Shown: positions 27,339-38,022 of the stretch, piece by piece
How the letters are laid out: each line of letters begins with the position of its first letter
How positions within the stretch are numbered: the first letter of the stretch is position 1
Assembly: GCF_000499205.1 (NCBI RefSeq)
Contig: NZ_AWUK01000004.1
Span: 248,001-312,000 of the forward strand
Direction of reading: 5' to 3'
Source of the DNA: Paenibacillus sp. MAEPY2
GTDB taxonomy: Bacteria > Bacillota > Bacilli > Paenibacillales > Paenibacillaceae
Length of the DNA stretch: 64,000 nucleotides
The notes under the pieces: model-generated
Seen by the model: the letters and a program-made list of their open reading frames with translations, nothing else
Told to the model about the DNA's origin: nothing
The model's database searches: none
Position numbers and translations under genes: made by a program

Positions 27339-27438
27339 AAAAAGCGGACAATGCACCAACTTAAAGGGCTTCATATCAGATGAGCTACCGATAGCCTGCT
27401 TTAATGTTGGGTTTTGCCCGCTTATGCGGTAACAATCC
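27339..27438 (-). promoter_or_regulatory. RAT antiterminator site and terminator between the two glucosidase genes
   Basis: On the minus strand from 27438: GGATTGTTACCGCATAAGCG then GGCAAAACCCAAC. The terminator pairs GCGGGCAA and CCAAC-ATTAAAG with CTTTAA-GTTGG and TTGTCCGC, ending in five T residues (27339-27343 on plus are A). Only about 60 bases separate it from the upstream cistron, so it most likely acts on read-through transcripts. Confidence 0.88.
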
Positions 27439-27499
27439 CGAATAGCCTAATGATATGAAGCAATCCGGGTTCAAGATAAGATACAGGAATCAGGCCAAA

Positions 27500-29124
<1,625 letters not shown>

Positions 29125-29165
29125 ATCAAAAGATGTTATTGCGTATTCTGTTGTTTTTCTCTTGT

Positions 29166-29180
29166 AATGTAAGCGTAACA
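29166..29180. promoter_or_regulatory. Near-cre sequence upstream of the beta-glucoside array
   Basis: ATGTAAGCGTAACAT resembles a cre site with one base missing from its right half. It lies about 45 bases upstream of the first RAT, where carbon catabolite repression would be expected to act. Weak evidence. Confidence 0.35.
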
Positions 29181-29183
29181 TAT

Positions 29184-29408
29184 CTATTTTGCAAAATCAA
29201 CTTTCCGCTCCATCCACTCACTGACCCGTTTGAACTTATCGAGGCATTCGTATAATCGCTGCTCTTAGGGCGTTTGATATAACTCTTTCATACTCATGTA
29301 AAATCCCGCCCTGAAATAGACATCGTAACCCCCAAGTCCTACGTTAAGCAATTCATCCTTAAGCCGCTTGAAACCGATTCTGGAAAAGGTAGACTTAATT
29401 TTAAATGT
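29184..29408 (-). pseudogene. Remnant of a small unknown gene with an in-frame stop
   Basis: The minus strand from 29408 to 29184 reads as protein-like sequence (KSTFSRIGFKRLKDELLNVG, GGYDVYFRAGFYMSMKELYQ), meets one TAA after YQTP, and continues in the same frame as EQRLYECLDKFKRVSEWMER to a final TAG. No good start codon or ribosome site precedes it. It lies in the 486-base gap between the glucosidase and the LuxR-type regulator. I do not recognise the family. Absence of a start and the nonsense codon argue for decay. Confidence 0.45.
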
Positions 29409-29443
29409 TTATTGGGAAAATGGATAGCCAAGGAGGACATCTT

Positions 29444-30205
29444 ATGTCTGCACGAACATCTGCCTTACGAAAGAGCTGGTCCGAGAGCGAACGAGTCGCT
29501 CCCAGTACAGCACATATCCAATATGTAACGAAAGCTAATCTGGACAGGGTTCGCAAAATCAATCATTTTCTGATTAGTGCCTTCCAACAGAGTCTCTCAG
29601 TGATTAAAGAAAATCTGTCCAGCACGTATCTCTTTCTGCTCACCGACTCGCATGGGGTCCTGCTTGCCATGGATTACAGCCATGATTTGGAACAAGTGGT
29701 GAAACAGTCACCCATCCGTCCGGGTATGATCTTTACGGCAAGAAGCTGTGGTGTCAATGCCATATCCGAATCAATGGACACACATGGAGCTGTCCAGCTG
29801 CAACCTGAGCAGCATGAGAACCCTCTTTTTCGTAGCTGGCACTGTTATGCTGCACCTTTATCTGTTGGTCATCAGCATGTCGGCTATCTGGACGTCTCCA
29901 CTATTAATGCGGACATCCAGAGCGAACTGATTGCAATCGCCAAGTTGATCCCGGCTCATATGCAAAATCGTTATCAGTGTAACCTTGCCGCGTCGGTCGA
30001 AGAACATCAATCGGTAGAGTTCACCAAACGCCAGTTAACCATCCTGAAAATGATCTCTAACGGACTAACGGTTAAAGCGATTGCTTTGAAATTGAAAATC
30101 AAGGAATGTACCGTAAATCATCATAAAAAAGTGATTTTTAACAAATTAGGTGTACAATCCAGCACCGAAGCTGTTTCAATTGCCAGCCGTCTGTCTTATC
30201 TATAA
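29444..30205 (+). CDS. GAF-domain LuxR-type regulator
   Basis: 253 residues. The central part (~60-165) resembles the GAF sensor found in AcoR-type sigma-54 activators: YLFLLTDSHGVLLAMDY, ARSCGVNAISESM, HCYAAPLSVGHQHVGYLDVS. The C-terminus (~190-253) is a LuxR/FixJ helix-turn-helix: FTKRQLTILKMISNGLTVKA, LKIKECTVNHHKKVIFNKLG. There is no AAA domain. Its targets are unknown; adjacent genes give no clear hint. AAGGAGGAC lies 7 bases ahead of ATG 29444, so the longer frame from 29405 is rejected. Confidence 0.85.
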   Translation: MSARTSALRKSWSESERVAPSTAHIQYVTKANLDRVRKINHFLISAFQQSLSVIKENLSSTYLFLLTDSHGVLLAMDYSHDLEQVVKQSPIRPGMIFTARSCGVNAISESMDTHGAVQLQPEQHENPLFRSWHCYAAPLSVGHQHVGYLDVSTINADIQSELIAIAKLIPAHMQNRYQCNLAASVEEHQSVEFTKRQLTILKMISNGLTVKAIALKLKIKECTVNHHKKVIFNKLGVQSSTEAVSIASRLSYL

Positions 30206-30318
30206 AGGTACCCCTATAGATTCCTATAGGTGGTAAACACGAACATCTGTGCTAAGCTTTTTAGGTACGCAGGATTAGAGAGAGACAAAGAGAACACACA
30301 CATTTTCAGGAGGGTAAT

Positions 30319-31107
30319 ATGTCTATTCCAAAAAAAGCTTCATTGTTTGCCATGTTGATTATGATTTTGTTGGTTGCTGCAGCTTGCGGCGAAAAAGCGG
30401 ATAACAACGCCAAAACGAATGATTCTACTCCAACAGAAACCACTGCCGGCACAGATACAGACACAGCCAAGACGGAAGATACGGAAAGTACAGAAAGCTC
30501 TGAAGCATCCACTTCCGAGTCCAAGGAAACAGATAACTCCAAAGAGGTTGAATTGGGAACTACGGAAAAAGGCTCTTATAACAATGACTATTTCGGTGTA
30601 TCACTGAAATTCCCGGAAGCTTGGGAGTTCCAGGATGCAGACGGCATGAACGAGCTGACGAGCGCTTCCTCCGAGGCTATTGCTGGAGACGATGAAACGA
30701 AGAAAAAACAAATTGAACTATCTCAGGCCAAAACACTGAACCTGTTGATGGCTTCACAATATCCATTGGATGGAGGACAGGTTGGTCCTTCCGCTATGGC
30801 GATTGCTGAAAAAGTAAGCCTGCTGCAAGGCATTCGCACAGGTAAAGATTATCTGGAAGCTACGAAGAAATTCATGGTGGACAGCCAGTTCCCTTATGAA
30901 TACAAAGAATTTACAACCGAAACCATCGGTGGCAAAGAGATGGACCTGATGCAAATCACGATGGATGCGGGTAATGGTTCAACCATTACGCAAGATTACT
31001 ACAGTACGATTATTGAAGGCTATGCGTTTAACTTCATCTTCACATATCTGGATGACACATCGAAGGCCGAGATCGATACCATTAAGAAATCTGTTCAGTT
31101 CAAGTAA
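30319..31107 (+). CDS. Lipoprotein of unknown function
   Basis: 262 residues. A lipoprotein signal peptide ends at LLVAAACG (lipobox Cys near residue 23), followed by a 55-residue low-complexity linker rich in T, S, E and D, then a globular domain of about 185 residues (GVSLKFPEAWEFQDADGMNE ... MDLMQITMDAGNGSTI ... IDTIKKSVQF) resembling the PsbP-like or DUF-type domains found in many Gram-positive lipoproteins. It would be anchored on the outer face of the membrane. AGGAGGG supports ATG 30319. It stands alone with its own terminator. Confidence 0.8.
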   Translation: MSIPKKASLFAMLIMILLVAAACGEKADNNAKTNDSTPTETTAGTDTDTAKTEDTESTESSEASTSESKETDNSKEVELGTTEKGSYNNDYFGVSLKFPEAWEFQDADGMNELTSASSEAIAGDDETKKKQIELSQAKTLNLLMASQYPLDGGQVGPSAMAIAEKVSLLQGIRTGKDYLEATKKFMVDSQFPYEYKEFTTETIGGKEMDLMQITMDAGNGSTITQDYYSTIIEGYAFNFIFTYLDDTSKAEIDTIKKSVQFK

Positions 31108-31139
31108 TATATCCACCGTGCCTGCCGGGCATGGAATAG

Positions 31140-31186
31140 AACCCCGCGCAATGATCTTCCACAGATCACTGCCGGGGTTCATTTTA
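31140..31186 (+). terminator. Terminator between convergent genes
   Basis: AACCCCG (31140-31146) pairs with CGGGGTT (31173-31179), with an inner TGATCT/AGATCA pairing, followed by CATTTTAT. It lies between the lipoprotein and the ABC ATPase gene. Confidence 0.7.
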
Positions 31187-31208
31187 TGATGAAGTTGAAT
31201 GTTTCACC

Positions 31209-32960
31209 TTATCCGGAAATCGCCACCCAATGTCCCTCTTTTACTTCCACCCACCTGGACTGCTCCAGATTATAGCGATCTTCTACTTCTACCGTTTCTC
31301 TAGGTGTTTCACTCACAGGATGACGTTTTTTCATCGCCTCCACAGCCGGGTCCGGAACCGGGATGGCCGACAACAATGCCTTTGTGTATGCATGCTGAGG
31401 GTTCGAATAGAGTTCTTCACTTTCTGCTAACTCCACAATCTTCCCGTTATACATGACAGCAACACGATCACTGATATGTTTCACCATGGACAGGTCATGT
31501 GCGATAAACAGGTATGTAAGACCGAGTCGCTGCTGCAACTCTTCAAGCAGCTGTACAATCTGGGCCTGAATGGACACATCCAGCGCAGACAACGGCTCGT
31601 CACATACAATAAATTCAGGTTCCACGGCCAGCGCACGAGCGATTCCGATCCGTTGCCGTTGTCCACCTGAAAATTCATGAGGATAACGCTGGGCATGAGC
31701 CGGATCGAGGCCGACCATCTCCAGCAATTCCTCCACACGCTTTTCCCGTTCAGCGGGACTGCCGGCAAGACCGTGAATATCCAAGGCTTCCCCAATAATG
31801 TCCATGATTCTAAATTTCGGATTAAGCGACGCATACGGGTCCTGGAAAATAATCTGCATATGCCGCCTCATCGTTTTCATCTCTGAGGCAGAAAGGCGAT
31901 TGAGGGGTACTCCCTTAAACAGGACATCCCCACCTGTAGGCTCATGCAGTCGCAGAATGGCTCGACCTGTAGTCGATTTCCCGCTGCCCGATTCGCCCAC
32001 GACCCCAAGTGTCTCCCCCTGGCGAATCTCGAAACTGATATCGTTCACAGCTTTTAAGGTGTTGCCTTTGCCCAGATTAAAATGCTGTCTGAGCGACTTC
32101 ACCTCCAACAGAGGCTGATCATCCTCCAGATCGCGTGGCACCAACGAAACGAGTTTCGGCTTTTTCTTCTCATCTAATCGAGGCAATGCATTTAGCAGTC
32201 TGGATGTATATGGATGCTTTGGATTTGCAAAAATCTCTGTAGTTGTCCCGGATTCCACAATCTGCCCGTCTTTCATGACCACGACCCGATCACACATGCC
32301 TGCCACTACGCCGAGATCATGGGTAATCAGAATAATGGAAGTGCCCAGCCGTGCTTGCATATCTTTCATCAAATTAAGAATTTGGGCCTGAATGGTTACA
32401 TCAAGCGCAGTTGTGGGTTCATCTGCGATCAGCAATTCAGGCCGGCAAGCAAGAGCAATGGCAATCATCACCCGCTGACGCATACCTCCGGAAAATTCAT
32501 GTGGATACTGATTGAAACGTATTTCACTCCGGGTGATACCAACCAGCTCCAGCATGGCGATCGCCTGCTTCTTCGCTTCTCCTCTGGATAGCTTCTGATG
32601 TTTAATCAAACTTTCGGTAATCTGTTTCCCTATTTTAATGGTCGGATTAAGAGAGCTCATAGGGTCCTGAAAGATCATGCCGATGTCACGGCCACGGATG
32701 CTCTCCATCTCTTTTTGCGTTTTATGGACCAGATCTACCCCTTTAAACAGAATCTCACCCTTTTTCATCTGCGAAGGAGGAGATGCAAGCAGTCTCATAA
32801 TGGAACGTGCCGTCACACTCTTCCCACTGCCGGATTCCCCTACAATGCCAAGGGTTTCCCCTTTCCGCACTTCAAAACTGACTTCCTTCACCGCCTGAAA
32901 TTCACTCTCTCCGGAATGAAAAGAAACAGACAACTCATTTACTTTCAGCAAAGGTTGCAA
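31209..32960 (-). CDS. Fused double ATP-binding protein of a peptide-type ABC transporter (OppD-OppF fusion)
   Basis: About 583 residues with two complete nucleotide-binding domains. The first (~1-265) has Walker A GESGSGKSVTA, signature SGGMRQR and Walker B LLIADEPTTALD; the second (~290-550) has GESGSGKSTTG, SGGQRQR and FIVCDEPLSALD. Each resembles OppD and OppF respectively, so one chain powers the permease dimer. TTG 32960 is chosen because GGTGATC, an extended match to the 16S tail, sits just ahead of it; GTG 32990 and ATG 32978 lie upstream in frame. It is divergent from the two permeases and the binding protein with which it probably forms one transporter. Confidence 0.9.
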   Translation of the reverse strand: MQPLLKVNELSVSFHSGESEFQAVKEVSFEVRKGETLGIVGESGSGKSVTARSIMRLLASPPSQMKKGEILFKGVDLVHKTQKEMESIRGRDIGMIFQDPMSSLNPTIKIGKQITESLIKHQKLSRGEAKKQAIAMLELVGITRSEIRFNQYPHEFSGGMRQRVMIAIALACRPELLIADEPTTALDVTIQAQILNLMKDMQARLGTSIILITHDLGVVAGMCDRVVVMKDGQIVESGTTTEIFANPKHPYTSRLLNALPRLDEKKKPKLVSLVPRDLEDDQPLLEVKSLRQHFNLGKGNTLKAVNDISFEIRQGETLGVVGESGSGKSTTGRAILRLHEPTGGDVLFKGVPLNRLSASEMKTMRRHMQIIFQDPYASLNPKFRIMDIIGEALDIHGLAGSPAEREKRVEELLEMVGLDPAHAQRYPHEFSGGQRQRIGIARALAVEPEFIVCDEPLSALDVSIQAQIVQLLEELQQRLGLTYLFIAHDLSMVKHISDRVAVMYNGKIVELAESEELYSNPQHAYTKALLSAIPVPDPAVEAMKKRHPVSETPRETVEVEDRYNLEQSRWVEVKEGHWVAISG

Positions 32961-33019
32961 GTGATCACCAGCCCTCATCCATATTTTCACATGTGCTCAT
33001 ATGTATACTCTTCTATACC

Positions 33020-33048
33020 TTGACAATTGAATAGACTCTAAATAATAT
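33020..33048 (+). promoter_or_regulatory. Sigma-A promoter of the permease operon
   Basis: TTGACA (33020-33025) and TAATAT (33043-33048) are separated by 17 bases and lie about 60 bases upstream of the first permease start. Confidence 0.7.
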
Positions 33049-33106
33049 ATACTATATCAATCGGAATAATGCAATTTAAAATCAAATGAAAGGAGGCTCG
33101 CATGGT

Positions 33107-34549
33107 TTGAATCTTGCAAAAGGCAGCAAAATGTCACAGCTTGTATACACCCTGGGTTTTATTTATGGCAAAATGCTGCTTCATCCCTCCTATCGATATG
33201 TTCTATTTATTCTCGGACTGCCCGTTAATCTGATTGTGCTTCTGGTCTGGCAATCTAGAAAAAAAAAGGATGGCTGGGCCCTGGTTCAACAGGCTGTTGA
33301 GCGTGATATGCTATCCAGTTCTTATCGGGATAAACTTCGCACGGACGTGGAAGAACAGTTGAGGCGTAAACACCGTTTCTTTCAGCAGCAAGTTAGTAAG
33401 GCTGAGTTTGAGCGTCAGACGGAGGAGTGGCTGGAGGAATCCGTTCAGAAGGAGTTAAAGGAACGAACGTTCAGCAAGCTTCAGGAACAGGGGAAACAGC
33501 GCCTGACGATGGCGGATACGTTCCAATCCCTGATTGATAAACCGTGGTTTCTTGCGGCATCGGTTATTCCGGGCTGTCTGATGTACGCCATGATGCTGTT
33601 GTATGGCAATCCTTATCTAAAGTACATATTTGAAAGAATTCTGATGACGGTATTCGTCATCCTGGGTGTAGCTACACTTGTCTTCACCATCTTATACCTG
33701 TCTCCATTCAATCCGGCAGCCAACATTCTCGGAGAGACGGCGACACAGGAACAGATCGCGGCTTTCAACCATGTGTATGGCCTGGATCAGCCCTACCTTG
33801 TCCAACTCTGGAACAATATCAAGGGCATAGCACTGTTTGATCTCGGCAAATCTTTTTCAGGGAATGAAGATGTCACGGCTACGATCGCCAGAAAGTTCCC
33901 AATCACTTTAACACTGGCCGTTATCTCCTTGCTGCTTGCCCTTGTCATTGCATTGCCAATTGGGATTATCTCGGCGATCAAGCCCAATTCACTGTTTGAT
34001 TACACATTCATGTTTATTGCATTGATTGGATTATCGATTCCGAATTTCTGGCAAGGACTTATTTTCATCCTGAATTTCTCGATCAAGCTGCAGTGGCTTC
34101 CCGCTACCTTCAATCCGCAGAACTGGCTCTCTATTATTATGCCAACGATAGTTCTCGGAACCGGATTAACCGCTGCAGTAGCCCGTATGACCCGTTCTTC
34201 CACGCTGGAAGTTATTCATGAGGACTACGTGATGACTGCCCGTGCAAAAGGGTTAAGCGAACGACATGTCATGCTGAAACATGCGGTACGTAATGCATTA
34301 ATTCCAATTGTAACCGTGGTTGGCCTGCAATTCGGAGGCATGCTTGGAGGGGCGGCAGTAACGGAGAAAGTGTTTAATATTAGCGGGCTCGGCAGCTACA
34401 TTGTGGATAAACAATTTATACCCGATATTCCGAGTATTATGGGCGGAGTAGTGTACACAGCGATTACAATCTCCATTATTAATGTGGTGGTAGATCTTCT
34501 CTACGCTTTTATTGACCCGCGGGTACGTTCCAAGATGAAACAATATTAA
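33107..34549 (+). CDS. Peptide-type ABC permease (DppB/OppB-like) with ~170-residue N-terminal extension
   Basis: About 480 residues against ~310 for the family. The C-terminal ~310 residues are a normal OppB-type permease (LMTVFVILGVATLVFTILYL, DLGKSFSG, VARMTRSSTLEVIHEDYVMT, ARAKGLSERHVMLKHAVRNA as the ATPase-contact loop). The extra N-terminus contains a membrane segment (YVLFILGLPVNLIVLLVW), a charged helical stretch of about 100 residues and a second segment (FLAASVIPGCLMYAMMLL). I do not recognise the extension. AAAGGAGGC at 33089-33097 favours TTG 33107 over ATG 33086 or 33131. Ten bases separate it from the second permease. Confidence 0.82.
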   Translation: MNLAKGSKMSQLVYTLGFIYGKMLLHPSYRYVLFILGLPVNLIVLLVWQSRKKKDGWALVQQAVERDMLSSSYRDKLRTDVEEQLRRKHRFFQQQVSKAEFERQTEEWLEESVQKELKERTFSKLQEQGKQRLTMADTFQSLIDKPWFLAASVIPGCLMYAMMLLYGNPYLKYIFERILMTVFVILGVATLVFTILYLSPFNPAANILGETATQEQIAAFNHVYGLDQPYLVQLWNNIKGIALFDLGKSFSGNEDVTATIARKFPITLTLAVISLLLALVIALPIGIISAIKPNSLFDYTFMFIALIGLSIPNFWQGLIFILNFSIKLQWLPATFNPQNWLSIIMPTIVLGTGLTAAVARMTRSSTLEVIHEDYVMTARAKGLSERHVMLKHAVRNALIPIVTVVGLQFGGMLGGAAVTEKVFNISGLGSYIVDKQFIPDIPSIMGGVVYTAITISIINVVVDLLYAFIDPRVRSKMKQY

Positions 34550-34558
34550 AGCAGGTGC

Positions 34559-36076
34559 ATGATGACAAAATCGGGTTCACTTACACAAGAAATGCGTTTT
34601 CGACTTAAGTCTTCACAGGAGTACAGTCAGGCGAGCTTCGCCTGGGTCACTTCCCTTCTCTTGTCGATGTTACTGTTATTCAACATCTATGACTGGAGCC
34701 TCCAGGTGTTCAGGCCATTTCTGCTGACAGCACTCGGAATCTATCTATTTTTCACGCTGGTCCAGAGTGTGCTGACGCTCCGAATTCGGAGAGACCTGAT
34801 TCGGCAGGGCACAATCTCTGTGCTGACTCGCAGACTCGCCTGGGTTCAGCTGCTGGGTATCGTTTCCGGCAATATCTTTATCGTAACGGCCGCTTTTCAC
34901 CTGATCAAAAAGACAAAGAGCATTGAGTATACATTTGCGGTGTATATGCTGCTGACCCAGCTGTTCGTTATTGGGGTCTCGGCACTCAATATATTCAAAC
35001 CGTATGTTGCGGATACGTTTTTGCCAGCCATGGCGGCGCTGCTGTTTATCCTGGTGATTGATTTGGTTGTGCTGTTTATCGTATCCCGATATACCTCAGC
35101 CTCGATCATCCCGCGCTGGATGCTGGGCGTAAGTACGATACTCATCCTGACTTCGGTCACAGGCAATGTGTTCGCACTGCTGCTGGGTATTTCCATCATT
35201 GGACGAATTCGCAGACAGGGTAAACAAAAATCCAACTTCTGGAATGATCTGTGGGAGCGTCTCGCTCCGAATGTCACAGCAATGTCCGGTTTGTTTTTTA
35301 TCATTTTCCTGTTCTCGATATCGATTTGCAGCTTCTTTACTTTTGATTACAGCATGGCTGTAGAAAATAACTACTCGGCCTTGCTTCAGTCCCCATCGCT
35401 CGCCTATCCCTTGGGAACAGATGACTTTGGACGGTGTTTATTTTCCCGGATTGTATTCGGTGCCCGTATATCGTTAATCGTGGGTTTCATGTCAACTCTG
35501 ATTCCGGTATTCATTGGCGGTATTCTCGGAGCATTCTCGGGATTCTATGGAAGACATACAGACAATATTATCATGCGATTGCTGGATATTCTCTATGCCA
35601 TTCCGGGTATTTTGCTCGCTATCGCCATCATTGCGGCGTTCGGGGCCAATACGGTCAATCTTATTCTGGCGCTCAGTCTGGGCTCGATCCCAACCTATGC
35701 ACGAACCATGAGAGCCAGTGTACTCTATGTATCTACTTTTGAATTTGTTGAAGCCGCACGTGCGCTGGGTTACAACAATCGGTCTATTATTTTCAAACAT
35801 ATTATTCCGAACTCACTCGCACCCATGATTATCAAGTCCACGCTCACCATCGGCGGGGCAGTCATCGCCACCAGCAGTTTAAGTTATCTGGGCCTCGGCG
35901 TGGAGCCGCATATTCCTGAGTGGGGCAACATTCTCAAGCTGGGCAGTACGTATCTGGAAACCCATTCGTATCTGGCCATTTATCCAGGTCTGGCAATCAT
36001 TCTGCTCGTACTCTCGTTCAACTTTCTTGGAGACGGACTGCGCGATGCGCTTGATCCAAAGCTGGAAAAGGCGTAA
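34559..36076 (+). CDS. Peptide-type ABC permease (DppC/OppC-like) with long membrane N-terminus
   Basis: 505 residues against ~300 for the family. Residues ~270-505 match an OppC permease (YPLGTDDFGRCLFSRIVFGA, GFYGRHTDNIIMRLLDILYA, TYARTMRASVLYVS, EFVEAARALGYNNRSIIFKH). The first ~240 residues hold about six additional hydrophobic segments (VTSLLLSMLLLFNIYDW, FLLTALGIYLFFTLV, MAALLFILVIDLVVLFIV) before the usual first segment. The extension is not one I recognise. With the extended OppB partner it suggests a transporter with extra membrane parts. Two adjacent ATGs occur at 34559 and 34562. Confidence 0.82.
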   Translation: MMTKSGSLTQEMRFRLKSSQEYSQASFAWVTSLLLSMLLLFNIYDWSLQVFRPFLLTALGIYLFFTLVQSVLTLRIRRDLIRQGTISVLTRRLAWVQLLGIVSGNIFIVTAAFHLIKKTKSIEYTFAVYMLLTQLFVIGVSALNIFKPYVADTFLPAMAALLFILVIDLVVLFIVSRYTSASIIPRWMLGVSTILILTSVTGNVFALLLGISIIGRIRRQGKQKSNFWNDLWERLAPNVTAMSGLFFIIFLFSISICSFFTFDYSMAVENNYSALLQSPSLAYPLGTDDFGRCLFSRIVFGARISLIVGFMSTLIPVFIGGILGAFSGFYGRHTDNIIMRLLDILYAIPGILLAIAIIAAFGANTVNLILALSLGSIPTYARTMRASVLYVSTFEFVEAARALGYNNRSIIFKHIIPNSLAPMIIKSTLTIGGAVIATSSLSYLGLGVEPHIPEWGNILKLGSTYLETHSYLAIYPGLAIILLVLSFNFLGDGLRDALDPKLEKA

Positions 36077-36133
36077 CTTACTGCTTTCAATTCAATTTGA
36101 ACAATAATTATGAACTTATCTGGAGGTATTTTC

Positions 36134-37960
36134 ATGAAAAAACGTACGTTGATCGCACTACTATTGATTCTCGTCCTTGTAATCTCAGGTTGCAATGTGA
36201 AGACCAAGACGGAATCGCAGTCCGAGACTGCGCCATCCGATACATCGGAGAACACGCAAAACCAAAAACCGGTAGACATCGAATTACTGGCTCAGAGCTC
36301 TTCCGAAAATGACGTGAATATTATCCGCGACCAGCTCACCAAGAACGGCTTCAATGTAAAGCTGAATCTGCAGCCGGATTACGGCAGCTACAAATCCCAG
36401 CAGGATGCAGGGAATTATGATATTGCGTTGTCCAGCTGGACAACCGTAACTGGAAACCCGGATTATGCGGTCCGTTCTCTTTTCAAAACGGGTGGGGATT
36501 ACAGCATTCTCGCAGATGAGGAAATCGATAAACTTATTGACCAAGCCGCTACTCAGACTCCGGACGAATACAAGGATACGTATAAACAATTGGAGGACCG
36601 CTTGGTAACGGATCAAGCCTATATCGCTCCGCTGTACATTTCCCTGAAAAGTCAGGCTGTGAACAAAGACATTTTGAATGCAGACACCGTTCGCTTGTCC
36701 AAATCCCGCGCCATGGCATGGGAACCTATTGAATTCAAAGATAGCTCCAAAAATACAAAAGAACCCTTAATTCTGACACAAACCGCTTCCGTCCTGACTT
36801 CCCTTGACCCGATCAAAGGAAACGACGGGTCCATCAACCAATTGAATACCAACATGTATGTACGTCTCGTTAACCTGACAGATGACGATCAGCTCACAGC
36901 AGAGGGATCACTCTCTCACAATTTCAGTATTGCTGAAGGAAACTCGGAGTATTATTTCATTCTCAGAGACGATATCAACTTTGCCAAGATTGATAATAAA
37001 AAGGCTGTAGATACGGGTGAACGAGTCGGCGCAGATGACGTCATCTTCTCTCTCGATCGCGCCAAAAACAAAGATTCCGTACCGGATCACCGGACATACA
37101 GCCTTCACGAACATATCAAGGAGGCCGAGTTGGTAACCGATCTGGGCGCCTTGGAATCCATTCAGCAATCCAGTGGCAGCGGTACGGTTAAAGAAGCATT
37201 GGAACAAGGGCTTGGCACCAAAATTACGGAACTGGTCACGGACAAAAACAAAGCCAATAACGCTGCCGGGAAGTATCAAGTTGTGAAACTCACAACCACC
37301 GAACCTTTCCCGCAAGTATTGAACTATCTGGCTCACCAATCTGCTGGCATTGTATCCAAAAAGCAGGTCGAGAGCATCAATACGTATGATGTAGCTTCGT
37401 TTGACGTGAATAAAGACATTCCTTACGGCGATCAGAATACCGTGACTGAAGGTGCTTCGTACAACAACACCCTGTATGCCAGCGGCCCATATATCTTGGC
37501 ATATAAAAATGATTATGAAGGTGTATTCTATCAGAATCCCGGCTACCGTAAAGGCTCTGAATATGCACCCAAGATTTCTCAGGTGAATGTACGATTCATC
37601 TCGGATGCCGACAGTGCGCTATCTGCTCTTCGTAGTAGCGAAATTCACTTATACTACGGGGTGCCTGAAACGAAATATGACATCATCAAAGGTGACAGCA
37701 AATTGCAATTGCAGAGCATTCCGAGCAATGCGGTTTCCTATCTGCTGTTCAACACTGCCAATCGGGAAGTTGCCAAGAGCAGTGACCTGAGAAAATCCGT
37801 ACTGTACTCCATTAATCAGGATGACATACTGCAGTTCTACAAAAACAATAAACTTAAAGCGTACTCCACAGTAAGCCCACTAGTTCAGACCGGAAATGAA
37901 TTGAAGTCCGATCCGGCAAAAGTGAAAGAATTCTTGAACGCCTATCAGGCTTCCAAGTAA
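36134..37960 (+). CDS. Lipoprotein resembling a circularly permuted family-5 (oligopeptide) binding protein
   Basis: 608 residues with lipobox ISGC at Cys20. The order of parts is unusual. Residues ~46-200 match what is normally the C-terminal part of SBP family 5 (NIIRDQLTKNGFNVKLNL, GNYDIALSSWTTVTGNPDY, EEIDKLIDQAAT, QAYIAPLYISLKSQAV). After a short linker (~201-210), residues ~211-608 match the normal N-terminal and middle parts (SLDPIKGNDGSINQLNTNMY, YYFILRDDINFAKID, GADDVIFSLDRAKN, GPYILAYKNDYEGVFYQNPG, LRKSVLYSINQDD) and stop at DPAKVKEFLNAYQAS, just where the missing end would follow. This reads as a circular permutation with a new signal peptide. GGAGG favours ATG 36134 over the frame start at 36110. 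It would capture peptides or a related ligand for the two permeases. Confidence 0.8.
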   Translation: MKKRTLIALLLILVLVISGCNVKTKTESQSETAPSDTSENTQNQKPVDIELLAQSSSENDVNIIRDQLTKNGFNVKLNLQPDYGSYKSQQDAGNYDIALSSWTTVTGNPDYAVRSLFKTGGDYSILADEEIDKLIDQAATQTPDEYKDTYKQLEDRLVTDQAYIAPLYISLKSQAVNKDILNADTVRLSKSRAMAWEPIEFKDSSKNTKEPLILTQTASVLTSLDPIKGNDGSINQLNTNMYVRLVNLTDDDQLTAEGSLSHNFSIAEGNSEYYFILRDDINFAKIDNKKAVDTGERVGADDVIFSLDRAKNKDSVPDHRTYSLHEHIKEAELVTDLGALESIQQSSGSGTVKEALEQGLGTKITELVTDKNKANNAAGKYQVVKLTTTEPFPQVLNYLAHQSAGIVSKKQVESINTYDVASFDVNKDIPYGDQNTVTEGASYNNTLYASGPYILAYKNDYEGVFYQNPGYRKGSEYAPKISQVNVRFISDADSALSALRSSEIHLYYGVPETKYDIIKGDSKLQLQSIPSNAVSYLLFNTANREVAKSSDLRKSVLYSINQDDILQFYKNNKLKAYSTVSPLVQTGNELKSDPAKVKEFLNAYQASK

Positions 37961-37971
37961 CAATACAGATA

Positions 37972-38022
37972 AACGGCTGTCCTCCGGATCAATCCAAGAT
38001 CCAGATGACAGCCGTTTTATTT
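37972..38022 (+). terminator. Terminator after the binding-protein gene
   Basis: AACGGCTGTC (37972-37981) pairs with GACAGCCGTT (38007-38016), with an inner GGATC/GATCC pairing, followed by TTATTTTAT. It abuts the end of the convergent membrane-protein gene and may serve both. Confidence 0.85.
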
